Shown: in pieces, positions 1-7,976 of the stretch
How the letters are laid out: each line of letters starts with the position of its first letter
Numbering within the stretch: the stretch's first letter is position 1
Source: Fictibacillus terranigra
GTDB taxonomy: Bacteria; Bacillota; Bacilli; Bacillales; Fictibacillaceae
Direction of reading: 5' to 3'
DNA length: 64,000 bases
Assembly (NCBI RefSeq): GCF_030412265.1
Contig: NZ_JAUHLN010000005.1
Span: forward strand, 1 to 64,000
Translations under genes and position numbers: made by a program
The notes under the pieces: generated by a model
The model's database searches: none
Told to the model about the DNA's origin: nothing
The model's input: the letters and a program-made list of their open reading frames with translations, nothing else

Positions 1-540
1 CCAGATTTTTTTTCTTTTCCCATTTAGAACACCTCCCTTCTACTCTATTAAATGCTAATAGCAGAGAAGTGGATACGGACAAGTTGATCACTGTTGAAAA
101 AAGGCTATGAACGGATAAACGCAAAACTGGTATTCTGCGGGATGCTAGTTTTATGAGGGAATAAATTTATGGCTTATGCCTTGGCGCTTATTTGTTATTT
201 TATTGGGGGAAATGAAGGGTGGATAAGTGGCAAGTGTATATGGAAATTTATCAGTTACTTAAACAAGGAGGATTTAATAAGTGTGAGGTGGTAACTATTA
301 CCATATAATGTAAAATAGGTCAAAACACTCTACCGGCTAGGTGACATAGAAGGTTTTGTGAAGGTCGTTTTAGGAAGTTATGAATAATAACGATCTGATA
401 ATTAAAAAAAGGTTATTTTTATTCCCTTAATCCATCCCTAAAAGTAATTCCCTTTTCATGACGTTATTTACCTTAAAGGGAAGGTGCTTTGTGTATGACG
501 TAAAACCCACGCTAAGACATTTTTTGGTAGTAAAGTAGCT
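1..540. other. Gene-free leader region
   Basis: No open frame with a start codon and ribosome binding site was found here. The sequence is AT-rich and broken by stops in all frames. Nothing was recognised. Confidence 0.4.
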
Positions 541-551
541 TTTTCCTTACT

Positions 552-690
552 CTAAGCTAATACAGCTTCTGTTAAAATGGGATCGCCAAACACATGGTTC
601 CATTGCCCAAATTGAAGATTGGTTGTGATGATTCTGCCGTTAAGGGCTATCCCATTATGATCATTTGATGGAAACAGGCGATGACGCAGG
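552..690 (-). pseudogene. istB: IS21-family IstB helper ATPase, C-terminal fragment
   Basis: Translated on the minus strand this stretch contains IITTNLQFGQWNHVFGDP followed by ILTEAVLA and a stop, the characteristic C-terminal part of the IstB transposition helper of IS21-family elements. The N-terminal Walker A half is missing, so it is a remnant. It lies directly against a plus-strand IstB start (691-813) and close to a minus-strand Walker B fragment (818-917), so the pieces are not collinear. Family assignment is from motif recognition; the rearrangement is seen directly. Confidence 0.7.
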
Positions 691-813
691 ATGAACCCAC
701 ACATTCAAGAATGCGCTAAACGCTTGAAGTTAAGCTGGACTCGGGAGCATTATCATGAGATTAAGGCAGAGAGTCACGAAGAGTATTTATTGCGGTTAAT
801 GGAAAACACATAG
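691..813 (+). pseudogene. istB: IS21-family IstB helper, N-terminal fragment
   Basis: An ATG-initiated 40-codon frame begins MNPHIQECAKRLKLSW and continues through an EYLLRL motif before a TAG at 811-813. This is the typical N-terminus of IstB-type helper proteins. The frame stops before the Walker A motif, so the product cannot be functional. It is oriented opposite to the IstB fragments on either side and therefore probably derives from a second IS21-like copy or an inversion. Confidence 0.65.
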
Positions 814-817
814 AGAT

Positions 818-917
818 GACTTGAAAGAGGAGTTCTGCTCCTTGTTTATGAAGCGGAATATATCCCAATTCATCCAGGACGAGTACATCCAGTTTCTCAA
901 TCTGCTTGAACAATCGG
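818..917 (-). pseudogene. istB: IS21-family IstB Walker B fragment
   Basis: The minus strand encodes LDVLVLDELGYIPLHKQG and AELLFQVIS, the Walker B region of IstB ATPases. It is cut at both ends. It probably belongs to the same original gene as the C-terminal piece at 552-690, with the plus-strand N-terminal piece now in between. Confidence 0.7.
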
Positions 918-981
918 CTCAGCGAGCCTTTCTCGTGGCTTACCCCTAATTATAAACCGTTTGTAAAAAGCGTTACCCTTT

Positions 982-1191
982 ATGGGTACCTGTACTGCCC
1001 TAATTGGTGTACTACCTGTTTACGGAGCTCCATGTGGAGTTGCTGTTTATGTCATAGGTGTGAGTCTTATAACATTTATAACTGTTTCTATAGCATCTGA
1101 AAGAATCACAAAGAAACAAGTACAAAAACAAGTACAAGGAAATCTAACGGAAGAAAATCTGTTGAATGAAGTATCAGGGGGAGATAAATAA
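982..1191 (+). pseudogene. Possible C-terminal piece of an MFS transporter
   Basis: A 69-codon frame contains one strongly hydrophobic stretch (LIGVLPVYGAPCGVAVYVIGV) followed by SLITFITVSIASE and a basic, Gln-rich tail. The pattern resembles the last membrane helices and cytoplasmic tail of major facilitator transporters of the metabolite:H+ symporter type. No upstream coding sequence continues it and no ribosome binding site precedes it. Assignment is tentative; a short membrane protein of another family is possible. Confidence 0.3.
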
Positions 1192-1350
1192 CGGTCTGTA
1201 GTTGTAATATTCAGTATTTTTTCGGTGATACGGGAGTAGCGTGATATTCTTTATGTTTGCAAAATAAACCAAGCATCCGACTTTCTTGGTATCAGAAAGA
1301 AGATGTTCGCACTCCCTCAGTTTTTTAATAAATTTCTTAGGTATGGTGGG

Positions 1351-1670
1351 TACTAATAGTTACGGATACAGAGATTTCTTCGGACGTTGGGTTATCCGGA
1401 GAGAAGTCTATTTGATCCGCTAAACTGATTACAACTTAATGGTGAGACATTACAGGATCCAATACAGTGAATTTGATTTTCAAAGTTCCTTATATCCTTT
1501 CTTATCTTTCACAATCAATAACTTTGAACCTGGAGATGTTATTGCTACAGGAACTCCACTGGCGTTGGAATGGCTCGTGATCCTCAGATGTTCTTGAAAG
1601 ATGGGGATGAATTATTAATAAAGTCGAGAAAATAGGTGAATTAAGAACTTTAGTTAAGGCTGAAAAGTAA
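1351..1670 (+). pseudogene. Fumarylacetoacetate hydrolase family protein, C-terminal remnant
   Basis: Frame-hopping translation gives LIVTDTEIS, then a NGETLQDPNT-like segment, then NNFEPGDVIATGTPLALE/TGVGMARDPQMFLKDGD and a final ELRTLVKAEK before TAA. These are the C-terminal landmarks of the FAH (2-keto-4-pentenoate hydratase-like) fold, including the EPGDVIATGTP motif. At least two frameshifts are present and the N-terminal half with the metal ligands is missing, so this is a dead gene. It sits just upstream of an inositol monophosphatase remnant in the same orientation. Confidence 0.7.
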
Positions 1671-1723
1671 TCATTTAGGCTTTAGTTCGGACTGTTTTTA
1701 GTTTGTAGAGGGAGGGGACAGTT

Positions 1724-2300
1724 ATGTATAAAGAATATTTATCATTCGCAATTCAACTGGCTAAGGATGCAGGACAACTCATTCTTCTTCGAGCGGGAAA
1801 AGCCGGTCAACAGACTTTGAAATCAGCAACAGACTTTGTAACAGAAGTGGATGTCTTAGCGGAAAGTTTCATCATCGACCGAATCCGGGGAAAATATCCT
1901 AATCATCAGATTTTCAGTGAGGAAGTGGGCGGGATAGAAGGTACAGAGGACTTTGAATGAGTTATCGATCCTATTGATGGCACGGTAAACTACAGTGTAG
2001 GTCTTCGAGTTGTATGGGGTTTCCATAGCACTCACCTATAGGGGAGAACAAGTTGTTGGTGTCATTTCTTTACCAGCGTTAGGTGAAATGTTTTGGTCGG
2101 CAAAAGGAGCAGGTGCCTTTCAGAACGGAAAGCGGAAAACCCATTAAAGTTAGGTATGTTGAGCTCTGTAAGGCATTTGTTTCATATGGTGATTTTGCAA
2201 AGGACGGAGACAAGGAAAGCAATAGGAATCGTATTAATTGTTGGAGAACATTGTAAATGAATTATACAGGATTCGTATGGTAGGAACGGCCGAATAAGGG
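1724..2300 (+). pseudogene. Inositol monophosphatase family protein, disrupted
   Basis: The gene starts with ATG behind a GGAGGGGACAG ribosome binding site and reads well for 78 codons, including the EEVGG metal-binding segment. It is then cut by a TGA at 1958-1960. Immediately after the stop, the same frame resumes with VIDPIDGTVNYSVG, the second signature of the IMPase/FBPase superfamily (metal-binding Asp residues). Further frameshifts follow: GVISLPALGEMFWSAKGAGAF is readable near 2060-2125 and ELYRIRMVGTA near 2262-2297. An intact member would be about 260-290 residues. The product would be a cytoplasmic Mg2+-dependent phosphatase; here it is a pseudogene. Confidence 0.85.
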
Positions 2301-2517
2301 ACTTTTTTATAAGTTTCCATCATAAGTGTCCATTATTCGGGTGACAGTTCAAAGGAGCGAGGTTTCTTAACAAGTGATTTCAGGCATACCTACGAGAACA
2401 ATTGGCAGATGGATCTTCAGCTAAGGCGATCTAAGCTTTGGTTTTTTAAAGGCTTGGAAAAGAGACCTACTTCAGAGGAACATCGTTAGACCACTAATAT
2501 TGGATTGCCGGATTTAA

Positions 2518-3117
2518 TCATTCTAAATTAAGGATATAGGTTTGGGTACTGACAGTATTTTTAAGATAATCTTCTTGGAGAATTCCATAAACTCCACAGT
2601 CCTTGTATTGATTCTTGGCATTGCGGATCTTATGCCTGATCATACCTTCCTGTGCCATCCCAACTTTACTCATAATTCTGCCAGAAGCTGCATTATCGAT
2701 GTTATGTGCTGCGGATATTTTGTGAATATTCATATACCTAAAACCAAATTCAACAACCGCTCTTAACGCTTCAGTCCCATAGCCCTGATGCCACCATCTG
2801 CATCCAAGCGAATAACCTACTTCACAGTTTTCAGTGGGAATGTCAAAATTGTATAATTCGATTTCTCCAATTAGTTCACCGGTAGTTTTTATTTCAATGC
2901 CCCAGTCACAAAATTCCTTACTGCTATACTCCCTCACAATTCCATCCACCCACTCAAACGTTTCCGAAACTGTCTTGTGTGCTCCTTTAATTAGATTGTC
3001 AGTTACCCGTTCGTCTGAAAGCCAATGGTCAAACATACTTTGTGCATCAGTAGGCTCCAATCTTCTAAGGATTAATCTGTCGGTTTCTATTTTTGGTGTT
3101 CCTAAATAGTTAATCAT
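2518..3117 (-). CDS. GNAT family N-acetyltransferase (RimJ/RimL-like)
   Basis: A 199-residue protein of the RimJ/RimL class of GCN5-related acetyltransferases. The N-terminus carries the typical ETDRLILRRLEPTDA strand-helix start. The acetyl-CoA binding region is present around residues 105-125 (GCRWWHQGYGTEALRAVV), followed by HNIDNAASGRIMSKVGM, the usual N-x-x-S-x-x-x-x-x-K-x-G segment. These enzymes transfer acetyl groups to protein N-termini, antibiotics or small amines; the substrate cannot be told from sequence. The start is supported by GGAGAAGGTG upstream. It appears monocistronic, with decayed genes on both sides. Confidence 0.9.
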   Translation of the reverse strand: MINYLGTPKIETDRLILRRLEPTDAQSMFDHWLSDERVTDNLIKGAHKTVSETFEWVDGIVREYSSKEFCDWGIEIKTTGELIGEIELYNFDIPTENCEVGYSLGCRWWHQGYGTEALRAVVEFGFRYMNIHKISAAHNIDNAASGRIMSKVGMAQEGMIRHKIRNAKNQYKDCGVYGILQEDYLKNTVSTQTYILNLE

Positions 3118-3384
3118 TCTGTCACCTTCTCCAATTAAACCATTATATTAAAACCAATTTCCTAAAACTTTTCTGCGTTTTCATTTTCACTCTATCACTC
3201 GACTTCAGTCTATATTGATTGTTCCTTAAACGATCAATTATCATCCATCATCTGTTGATAAAGACCAAATCTTTCAAAGTTTGACAAAGTGTATTATCTT
3301 TTATATTTACTTATGTAAATGCTTGTGTATTTAAAAACATAAGTGTATTTATATGAACGCACTTTTAAAAGTTTGCCTTTAAGC
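3118..3384. other. AT-rich intergenic region
   Basis: Contains only the ribosome binding site of the acetyltransferase gene at its left edge. From about 3300 to 3360 it is very AT-rich, with repeated ACTTATGTAA/ACATAAGTG-type words. No gene seen. Confidence 0.4.
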
Positions 3385-3650
3385 AATTTAAAAACAACCC
3401 TGGCAGGATTAAAAAGTGCGCAGGCAAGTCTTCAGACTTTTGCTCTGATTCGGAAAACCAGCAGGCAAAGCAATTGTTTCAAGACTGCGCCCAACAAGCC
3501 CAGACAATCGTGGATTCTTTAAGTCCGCGTCTGCAAGAAATTGAACAAGAAGAGCCACAATATGAACAAACAGTAAACGGGAGAGTAGTGAAAAGAGTGG
3601 TTATGTCATTATTTTCCAATTTTTCATTGCATAACATATTTCAGGAATAG
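3385..3650 (+). pseudogene. DUF1657 domain protein, frameshifted
   Basis: Translation gives LKTTLAGLKSAQASLQTFAL and, after a one-base frameshift near 3450, DSENQQAKQLFQDCAQQAQ followed by TIVDSLSPRLQEIEQEEPQY. This is the whole length of a DUF1657 protein, a short helical family found beside spoVA-type and YetF genes in spore formers. The initiating Met region is missing, and the frame runs on past the usual C-terminus to a TAG at 3650. Its role is unknown; the family is associated with spore membrane gene clusters, which fits the cardiolipin synthase remnants elsewhere in this window. Confidence 0.75.
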
Positions 3651-3658
3651 GTGATCGT

Positions 3659-3757
3659 ATGAGGAAAATTCAATCAAAAGGTATTTTGATTTCCCTTTTG
3701 GTTTTATTGCTACTGAATAGCAGCTGTGAGACATCGTGGGCCGAAATCAGCTCCTGA
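3659..3757 (+). CDS. Truncated lipoprotein-like peptide
   Basis: A 32-codon frame starts with ATG behind AGGTGATC. It encodes a basic start (MRKIQSKG), a hydrophobic core (ILISLLVLLLLN) and a Cys in an SSC context, like a lipoprotein signal peptide. A TGA follows 10 residues later. The downstream sequence to 3890 has no clear continuation, so it is probably the surviving 5' end of a lipoprotein gene. Function unknown. Confidence 0.35.
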   Translation: MRKIQSKGILISLLVLLLLNSSCETSWAEISS

Positions 3758-3958
3758 ACATCGAAGATCATTGGGATTGTGTTGGGTTATCATGCGGTTT
3801 GAAAGTAGGAGGTAATGTTCGTTTAGTTGTAGAAAATTCAATTTCTTTTCTATATCAAAATGAAATCCGAGATCGAGAAACCAAATAGAAAACGTGATAA
3901 CAAAGGATAAACAACCAAAAATGCCCCCTAGTCATTAAGGAGCATTCTTGTATAGAGG

Positions 3959-4267
3959 TTATTGTTGTTGGCCTTGTTGGCCCTGTTGACCTTGTTGGCT
4001 CTTACGTTGTTGAGACTGTTGGTTTTGCTGACGAACTTGTTGAACATTCGTTTCGCTACCAAATTCAGTCCCGTAAGATTGACCAGCCTGTTGTTGGCCC
4101 TGTTGACCTTGTTGGCTGTTACGTTGTTGAGACTGTTGGTTTTGCTGACGAACTTGTTGAGCGTTAGTTTCGCTACCAAATTCAGTCCCGTAAGATTGAC
4201 CAGCTTGTTGTTGAGCTTGTTGCTGTCTTTGACGAGCAGCTTGTTGTTGCTGTTGTTGGTTATCCAT
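3959..4267 (-). CDS. sspE: Gamma-type small acid-soluble spore protein
   Basis: A 102-residue Gln-rich protein with two near-identical units, each containing AGQSYGTEFGSETN, then (A/V)QQVRQQNQQSQQR. This is the repeat and the GPR protease recognition context (TEFGSE) of gamma-type SASP. Gamma SASP do not bind DNA; they are an amino-acid store degraded by Gpr during germination and are made in the forespore. I chose the ATG at 4267, giving MDNQQ, because it follows GGAGGTGAAAAAC; the in-frame ATG five codons upstream overlaps that ribosome binding site. The tail ends in a (Gly-Gln-Gln) repeat. Confidence 0.93.
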   Translation of the reverse strand: MDNQQQQQQAARQRQQQAQQQAGQSYGTEFGSETNAQQVRQQNQQSQQRNSQQGQQGQQQAGQSYGTEFGSETNVQQVRQQNQQSQQRKSQQGQQGQQGQQQ

Positions 4268-4298
4268 GTTTTTCACCTCCATGAAATATAATTTATCC

Positions 4299-4328
4299 TG
4301 TATATGAGCTTTTTATCCTTTATAATCA
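4299..4328 (-). promoter_or_regulatory. Putative sigma-G promoter of the gamma SASP gene
   Basis: On the minus strand TGATTA is followed after 16 bases by CATATACA, similar to sigma-G -35 (TGMATA) and -10 (CATNNTA) elements. It lies about 30 bases upstream of the start codon. Assigned by similarity to the consensus and by gene type. Confidence 0.45.
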
Positions 4329-4951
4329 CCGATTAACTTTCTTTTATGAAGAACTGTACCCGCATTGATGCAACGGTATGGTCCTTAATAACGAAGCAGA
4401 ACCATGTTTTTTTACAAAGATAATTGTAATTCGGAATCATCCGTACCTTTATTCAAGGATTTAGGAACTTTCTCGCGGATACTTTGTCGGAAGGAGAATT
4501 GGTGAAAGCTTCCGTACTGTGATGACTCTGAGCATGTCACTTGGCCTTCTGCCACTTTGGTGGAGGGAGGTGAAGAATGATGAAAATCAACCGCAATATT
4601 TATAACAGGGTGAATGGCTTAATAAGAAAAAAGATTTATGCAAAAGGAATTTATGGTTCCTGATGACGAATAGTTAGGGGCTGGAGGGGGTGAAGAACTG
4701 GAAAAAAGGTCTTATTATCATTTCATCGTTTGCTATAAAGACAAGTTGGTCTTTGATGGTGATGAACATGCATTAAAAGAAATGGCTCCATCATTTGAGG
4801 CTAAATCATTGTTGCTTATGATTTCTATTTAGTGGAAGAAAAAATACTGTAATCCCTAGGAGCCGTAATGTTGGATGCCTCTATCAAGCTTCCACAACCA
4901 GTTTGTTAAAGATTATAATATAAAAGCCTCCTTTTTATTGAGTGATTCTAA
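4329..4951. other. Decayed intergenic region
   Basis: No intact gene. A plus-strand stretch around 4700-4830 reads YYHFIVCYKDKLVFDGDE and ALKEMAPSFEAKS without a valid start and with stops nearby, so it looks like the remnant of an unrecognised gene. Confidence 0.35.
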
Positions 4952-5608
4952 TTATTCCCCGTAGCTTTCAATCAGGTTGGCCATATGGGCATAAGCACCG
5001 CCTGCCAACAGAGCAGCTGCAACTAAAATAGCTTCTGATAGCTCTTCTTTTGTTGATCCTGCTCGTTGGGCAGATTTTGTATGAACGTCAATGCAGTACG
5101 GGCATTCTGTGGTATGGGCTATTGAAACTGCTATTAATTCTTTTAACTTTGCATTTAATTTTCCTTCTTTGGTTGCTTCAGTGTTGAAACGGGAATATGC
5201 CCTAAAACCATTAGGGATTAATTGATTCAAATTGGCTAACTTTTTAAGATTGGATCGGCGATAGAGGGTATCATTGGCATCTTGATCAAGGGCATTTTGC
5301 ATATGAGTGCTATGAGTAACTGCTCCTCCGGCTTCAAGTGCAGCTGTTACAAACACTGCTTCTACCAATTCTTCGAGGGATGCACCCGATTTTTTAGCAT
5401 TACGGGTATGCACATCAATACAATAAGGACACTCAGTTGCGTGCGCCACAGCGACAGCAATAATTTCTTTATCCTTTTTTGTAAGAACGCCTTCTTGCAT
5501 TACGGTTCTACTAAAATTTTCGTACGCTTGCTGTTGGGCAGGAGCTAATTCGCCCAGCTTAGCAAGATGACGTAAGTTTTCCCTTTGATATAAGTTATTT
5601 GCCATCAT
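4952..5608 (-). CDS. Tandem carboxymuconolactone decarboxylase (AhpD-like) family protein
   Basis: A 218-residue protein built of two copies of the CMD/AhpD-like fold. Each copy contains the identical redox motif ECPYCIDVHT (CxxC plus H), at roughly residues 57-66 and 165-174, preceded by KDKEIIAVAVAHAT or KLKELIAVSIAHTT. AhpD-type proteins use the CxxC pair for thiol peroxidase or disulfide reductase activity; related two-domain proteins are annotated as peroxidase-like. Both CxxCxxxH sites are intact. GAGGA precedes two consecutive ATG codons; either may be the start. It probably acts in the cytoplasm against peroxides or an unknown oxidised substrate. No neighbour suggests a specific pathway. 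Confidence 0.88.
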   Translation of the reverse strand: MMANNLYQRENLRHLAKLGELAPAQQQAYENFSRTVMQEGVLTKKDKEIIAVAVAHATECPYCIDVHTRNAKKSGASLEELVEAVFVTAALEAGGAVTHSTHMQNALDQDANDTLYRRSNLKKLANLNQLIPNGFRAYSRFNTEATKEGKLNAKLKELIAVSIAHTTECPYCIDVHTKSAQRAGSTKEELSEAILVAAALLAGGAYAHMANLIESYGE

Positions 5609-5930
5609 TCATATTCCTCTCTATAAAACTGATTTTTTTAAATTCAAAGTCCTTCCTTTATTACTTCCTCAGATTCACCTTGGCCTGTTCCATTTTTTAT
5701 ACTATCCATTTTGAATAAGAGTATTCAAAGCTTGTCAAGCCGTATTTTTTCTTGGAATAAAAAATCAGTAGTATTTTCCTGGATACGGAGTCGTCTGATT
5801 TTTCCTGCCTGGTATGCAGCTAATACCGGTTTACAAGACTTTGCGAACAACAAGAAAACCCCAGGTGAAAAGAACAATTGTATGTAAACCCTAACCCCAG
5901 TTAATAATAGGAAACCATTTTAGAAATAAT
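5609..5930. other. Intergenic region
   Basis: No gene with start and ribosome binding site. The left edge holds the leader of the AhpD-like gene and the right edge the SASP promoter. Confidence 0.35.
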
Positions 5931-5960
5931 TGCATAAAAAATAGTTTAAATTGAGATGTT
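5931..5960 (+). promoter_or_regulatory. Putative sigma-G promoter of the alpha/beta SASP gene
   Basis: TGCATA at 5931-5936 and GATGTTA at 5954-5960 are separated by 17 bases. TGCATA fits the sigma-G -35 (TGMATA) and the second hexamer is close to CATNNTA. It lies just upstream of the AAAGGAGGTGA ribosome binding site. Confidence 0.5.
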
Positions 5961-5985
5961 ATGTAAAAAAGGAGGTGACTAAATA

Positions 5986-6207
5986 ATGGCAAATCGTAGT
6001 GGTGGTAATCGTAATCAAGTATTAGTACAAGGTGCACGACAAGCACTTGATCAAATGAAATATGAAATCGCAACTGAATTTGGTGTGCAACTTGGAGCTG
6101 ACACAGCTTCTCGTGCGAACGGTTCAGTAGGTGGTGAGATAACAAAACGTCTTGTTGCTCAAGCACAATCGCAACTTTCCGGAGGTTTTGGTGGAGCATC
6201 TCGTTAA
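5986..6207 (+). CDS. Alpha/beta-type small acid-soluble spore protein
   Basis: A 73-residue protein with the two conserved alpha/beta SASP regions. [10 protein letters not shown] contains the Gpr germination protease site (EIA/TEF), and [20 protein letters not shown] is the DNA-binding C-terminal region. These proteins coat forespore DNA in an A-like form and protect it from UV, heat and chemicals, and are hydrolysed early in germination. The start follows a near-perfect AAAGGAGGTGA. A sigma-G-like promoter lies upstream and a hairpin downstream. It cannot be assigned to a specific sspA-D-type paralogue. Confidence 0.96.
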   Translation: MANRSGGNRNQVLVQGARQALDQMKYEIATEFGVQLGADTASRANGSVGGEITKRLVAQAQSQLSGGFGGASR

Positions 6208-6261
6208 TTGTAGGTAATAATGTATAAGTTTTACTTCTCTCAAACAAAACATAAATGGATC

Positions 6262-6288
6262 AGGCTGCCTAAAAATAGGTAGCCTTTC
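6262..6288 (+). terminator. Terminator of the SASP gene
   Basis: AGGCTGCCTA and TAGGTAGCCT form a 10-bp stem with one G-U pair around an AAAA loop, followed by a short T run. Confidence 0.6.
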
Positions 6289-6695
6289 CGTATTTCGATT
6301 CAAAACTAGATCACTTTTTTTAAAAGAGCTAAGGGATAACACAGAGGTGGTCTACAATGGCCAAGCAGACTGATTGTTATCCCAATAATCATTAACATCA
6401 ACAAAAGGATAAAAAAATATCCAATTTTTTTGTGTTAAATAAATGTAAATTTACCACATAACAATTTCCTGGGACCTCTGAACCTCGGGCCTACACTTCG
6501 GCGGTTTAACTCGGGCGAGCCGTCATCTTAATGGTTTTCAATCCGCAACCGACGCGAGTTCCGTGCAGTACAATTACTTTATTTCGGGAGTTGATTATCA
6601 TTTATTCCAATTATGGCCAAAGAATACCTTCTACAACTAAAATTTCAAATAAGCTAGTCTACATAATCGCAGTTCTCGGAAGCAAGCCAACAAGC
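6289..6695. other. Intergenic region without recognised gene
   Basis: No supported coding frame. A GC-richer patch at 6468-6535 was examined for a tRNA fold and does not give one. Confidence 0.35.
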
Positions 6696-6738
6696 AAAAC
6701 CCTGAATTCGGCCAAAAAGGCCAAAATTCAGGGTTTTT
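6696..6738 (+). terminator. Strong hairpin terminator
   Basis: AAAACCCTGAATT pairs with AATTCAGGGTTTTT around a loop that itself contains GGCC...GGCC. A T run follows. No intact gene lies directly upstream, so the gene it served may be lost. Confidence 0.6.
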
Positions 6739-6910
6739 GTGTGTGCGAACACAAGGAAAAGCACGTTTGTGAGGAAAGGACAGATCTTCGATATTCGCAA
6801 GTTATCGGCGTTTCTCTATCCTATGGGCGGTTTGACAATTGGTTACACTTCATTTTTATAGCTACTGTGTTAAAGTGTTCATGAGATATCCCCTAATACT
6901 ATTGACCTTA

Positions 6911-6948
6911 GTCCTCTTGTTATGTAACCAAGCAAGAGGACCCTTTTT
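6911..6948 (+). terminator. Hairpin terminator
   Basis: GTCCTCTTG pairs with CAAGAGGAC, followed by CCTTTTTT. The upstream stretch 6740-6900 holds no gene I can support. Confidence 0.6.
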
Positions 6949-7099
6949 TGTTTCTCCCTTTAGTCACCCAGTAAAGGCCGACTCTCAAGGGATAAATTGC
7001 AAATGTCTGTTACCGTTGCATGCATATCTTCTACAATAGGACACAGTATACACAACGTCGGAAGGCGTAAAAAACAACAGGGAACAGGCGTACTTCAGT

Positions 7100-7133
7100 A
7101 AGAACTATCTTGAAGGTAGTTCTTTCCTTTTTG
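7100..7133 (+). terminator. Hairpin terminator
   Basis: AGAACTA pairs with TAGTTCT, followed by TTCCTTTTT. Confidence 0.5.
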
Positions 7134-7170
7134 GAGATTCGACCTTCTTGTAGTGAGTCTTCAAAGACAC

Positions 7171-7207
7171 AAAAAATCTGATCTCCCTTACAGAGATCAG
7201 GTTTTTT
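7171..7207 (-). terminator. Terminator of the 63-aa gene (bidirectional hairpin)
   Basis: AAAAAATCTGATCTC and GAGATCAGGTTTTTT form a stem flanked by A and T runs, so it can work on either strand. It lies about 57 bases past the stop of the minus-strand 63-aa gene. Confidence 0.65.
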
Positions 7208-7263
7208 ATTTTCACTTTGGTTACGGGTCATCTTCCTTATTGTCATATCCACTTCCCGAATGC

Positions 7264-7455
7264 TCAAACCCTTTTCCGTTTACTTTTTAATTTTTTTTCG
7301 ATGGCTTTAACTTCACTCTCCAATAGTATTGTTTTTAAGATAATCATAAGTTCATTAGGCTGAACTTCTTTTGGATACTTCCGCATAATCTTTTCGACCT
7401 CGATCAACTGGTCATACGTTAGTTCAGCTAGAATTTGATCCTTCGTATAAGGCAT
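7264..7455 (-). CDS. Small conserved protein of unknown function, paralogue of 57773-57964
   Basis: A 63-residue charged, probably all-helical protein beginning MPYTKDQILAELTYDQLIEV and continuing EKIMRKYPKEVQ, with a Lys/Arg-rich tail. It is closely similar over its whole length to the second 63-residue gene at 57773-57964 in this window. That comparison also fixes the start: I use the ATG at 7455 behind TGGAGGAGT, because it gives the same length as the paralogue; an upstream ATG would add eight residues and spoil the ribosome binding site. Both genes share a GGGGCATT word upstream. Neither has a recognisable domain. A hairpin terminator follows. Confidence 0.75.
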   Translation of the reverse strand: MPYTKDQILAELTYDQLIEVEKIMRKYPKEVQPNELMIILKTILLESEVKAIEKKLKSKRKRV

Positions 7456-7479
7456 ACTCCTCCAGTCACTCCTTTTCAT

Positions 7480-7976
7480 GAATGCCCCTCTGTGTACGAT
7501 GTAGTTCGGAAACGGCTAAACCATATGTTTTAATGTTTACATCATTTTCTTCGGTTGGGGCAACCTACTCTTAGGCACTAGAAGGGTGTCCTAGTGTCTT
7601 CCTTAGTTCCTCAAAAGACAAGCGAAAAGGCGACCCATCTCGACATGGGTCGCTATCTACACTATTTCCCCATTAATCTCAATATCTCACATAATAAGGA
7701 CTTGTATACCTTAACTAGGTAGTTCCCTATCTTTTGTGTTTGGGAATGCAGCGATGGTTTTGATCTTATCTGGATTTATCATGACATGTCCTGATTTATC
7801 CCCCGACTTCGTCAAGGGATAAATCGAACATTTCTCAATACATATTTTTTTGCGTGTTTAACATGCCTGGTTGTACGATTTCACAAAAGTAAAACAATTT
7901 AAACGGCCTTTACAGGTGTTTAAAATTTAAATTAGGGGATTGTTTACTTCTTAACCTCCTAAAGCTACACGTGCAG
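7480..7976. other. Intergenic region with an isolated hairpin
   Basis: No gene seen. At 7630-7653 GCGACCCAT and ATGGGTCGC form a perfect stem with a CTCGAC loop but no T run. Confidence 0.4.

Noticed and set aside
3962-4291. Leu-rich open frame on the plus strand
   Set aside because: It is the complement of the Gln-rich gamma SASP gene; CAA/CAG codons read backwards give Leu. No ribosome binding site.
6468-6535. GC-rich patch that looked like a tRNA or T-box element
   Set aside because: No cloverleaf, no GGTTC arm with matching stem, and no T-box sequence.
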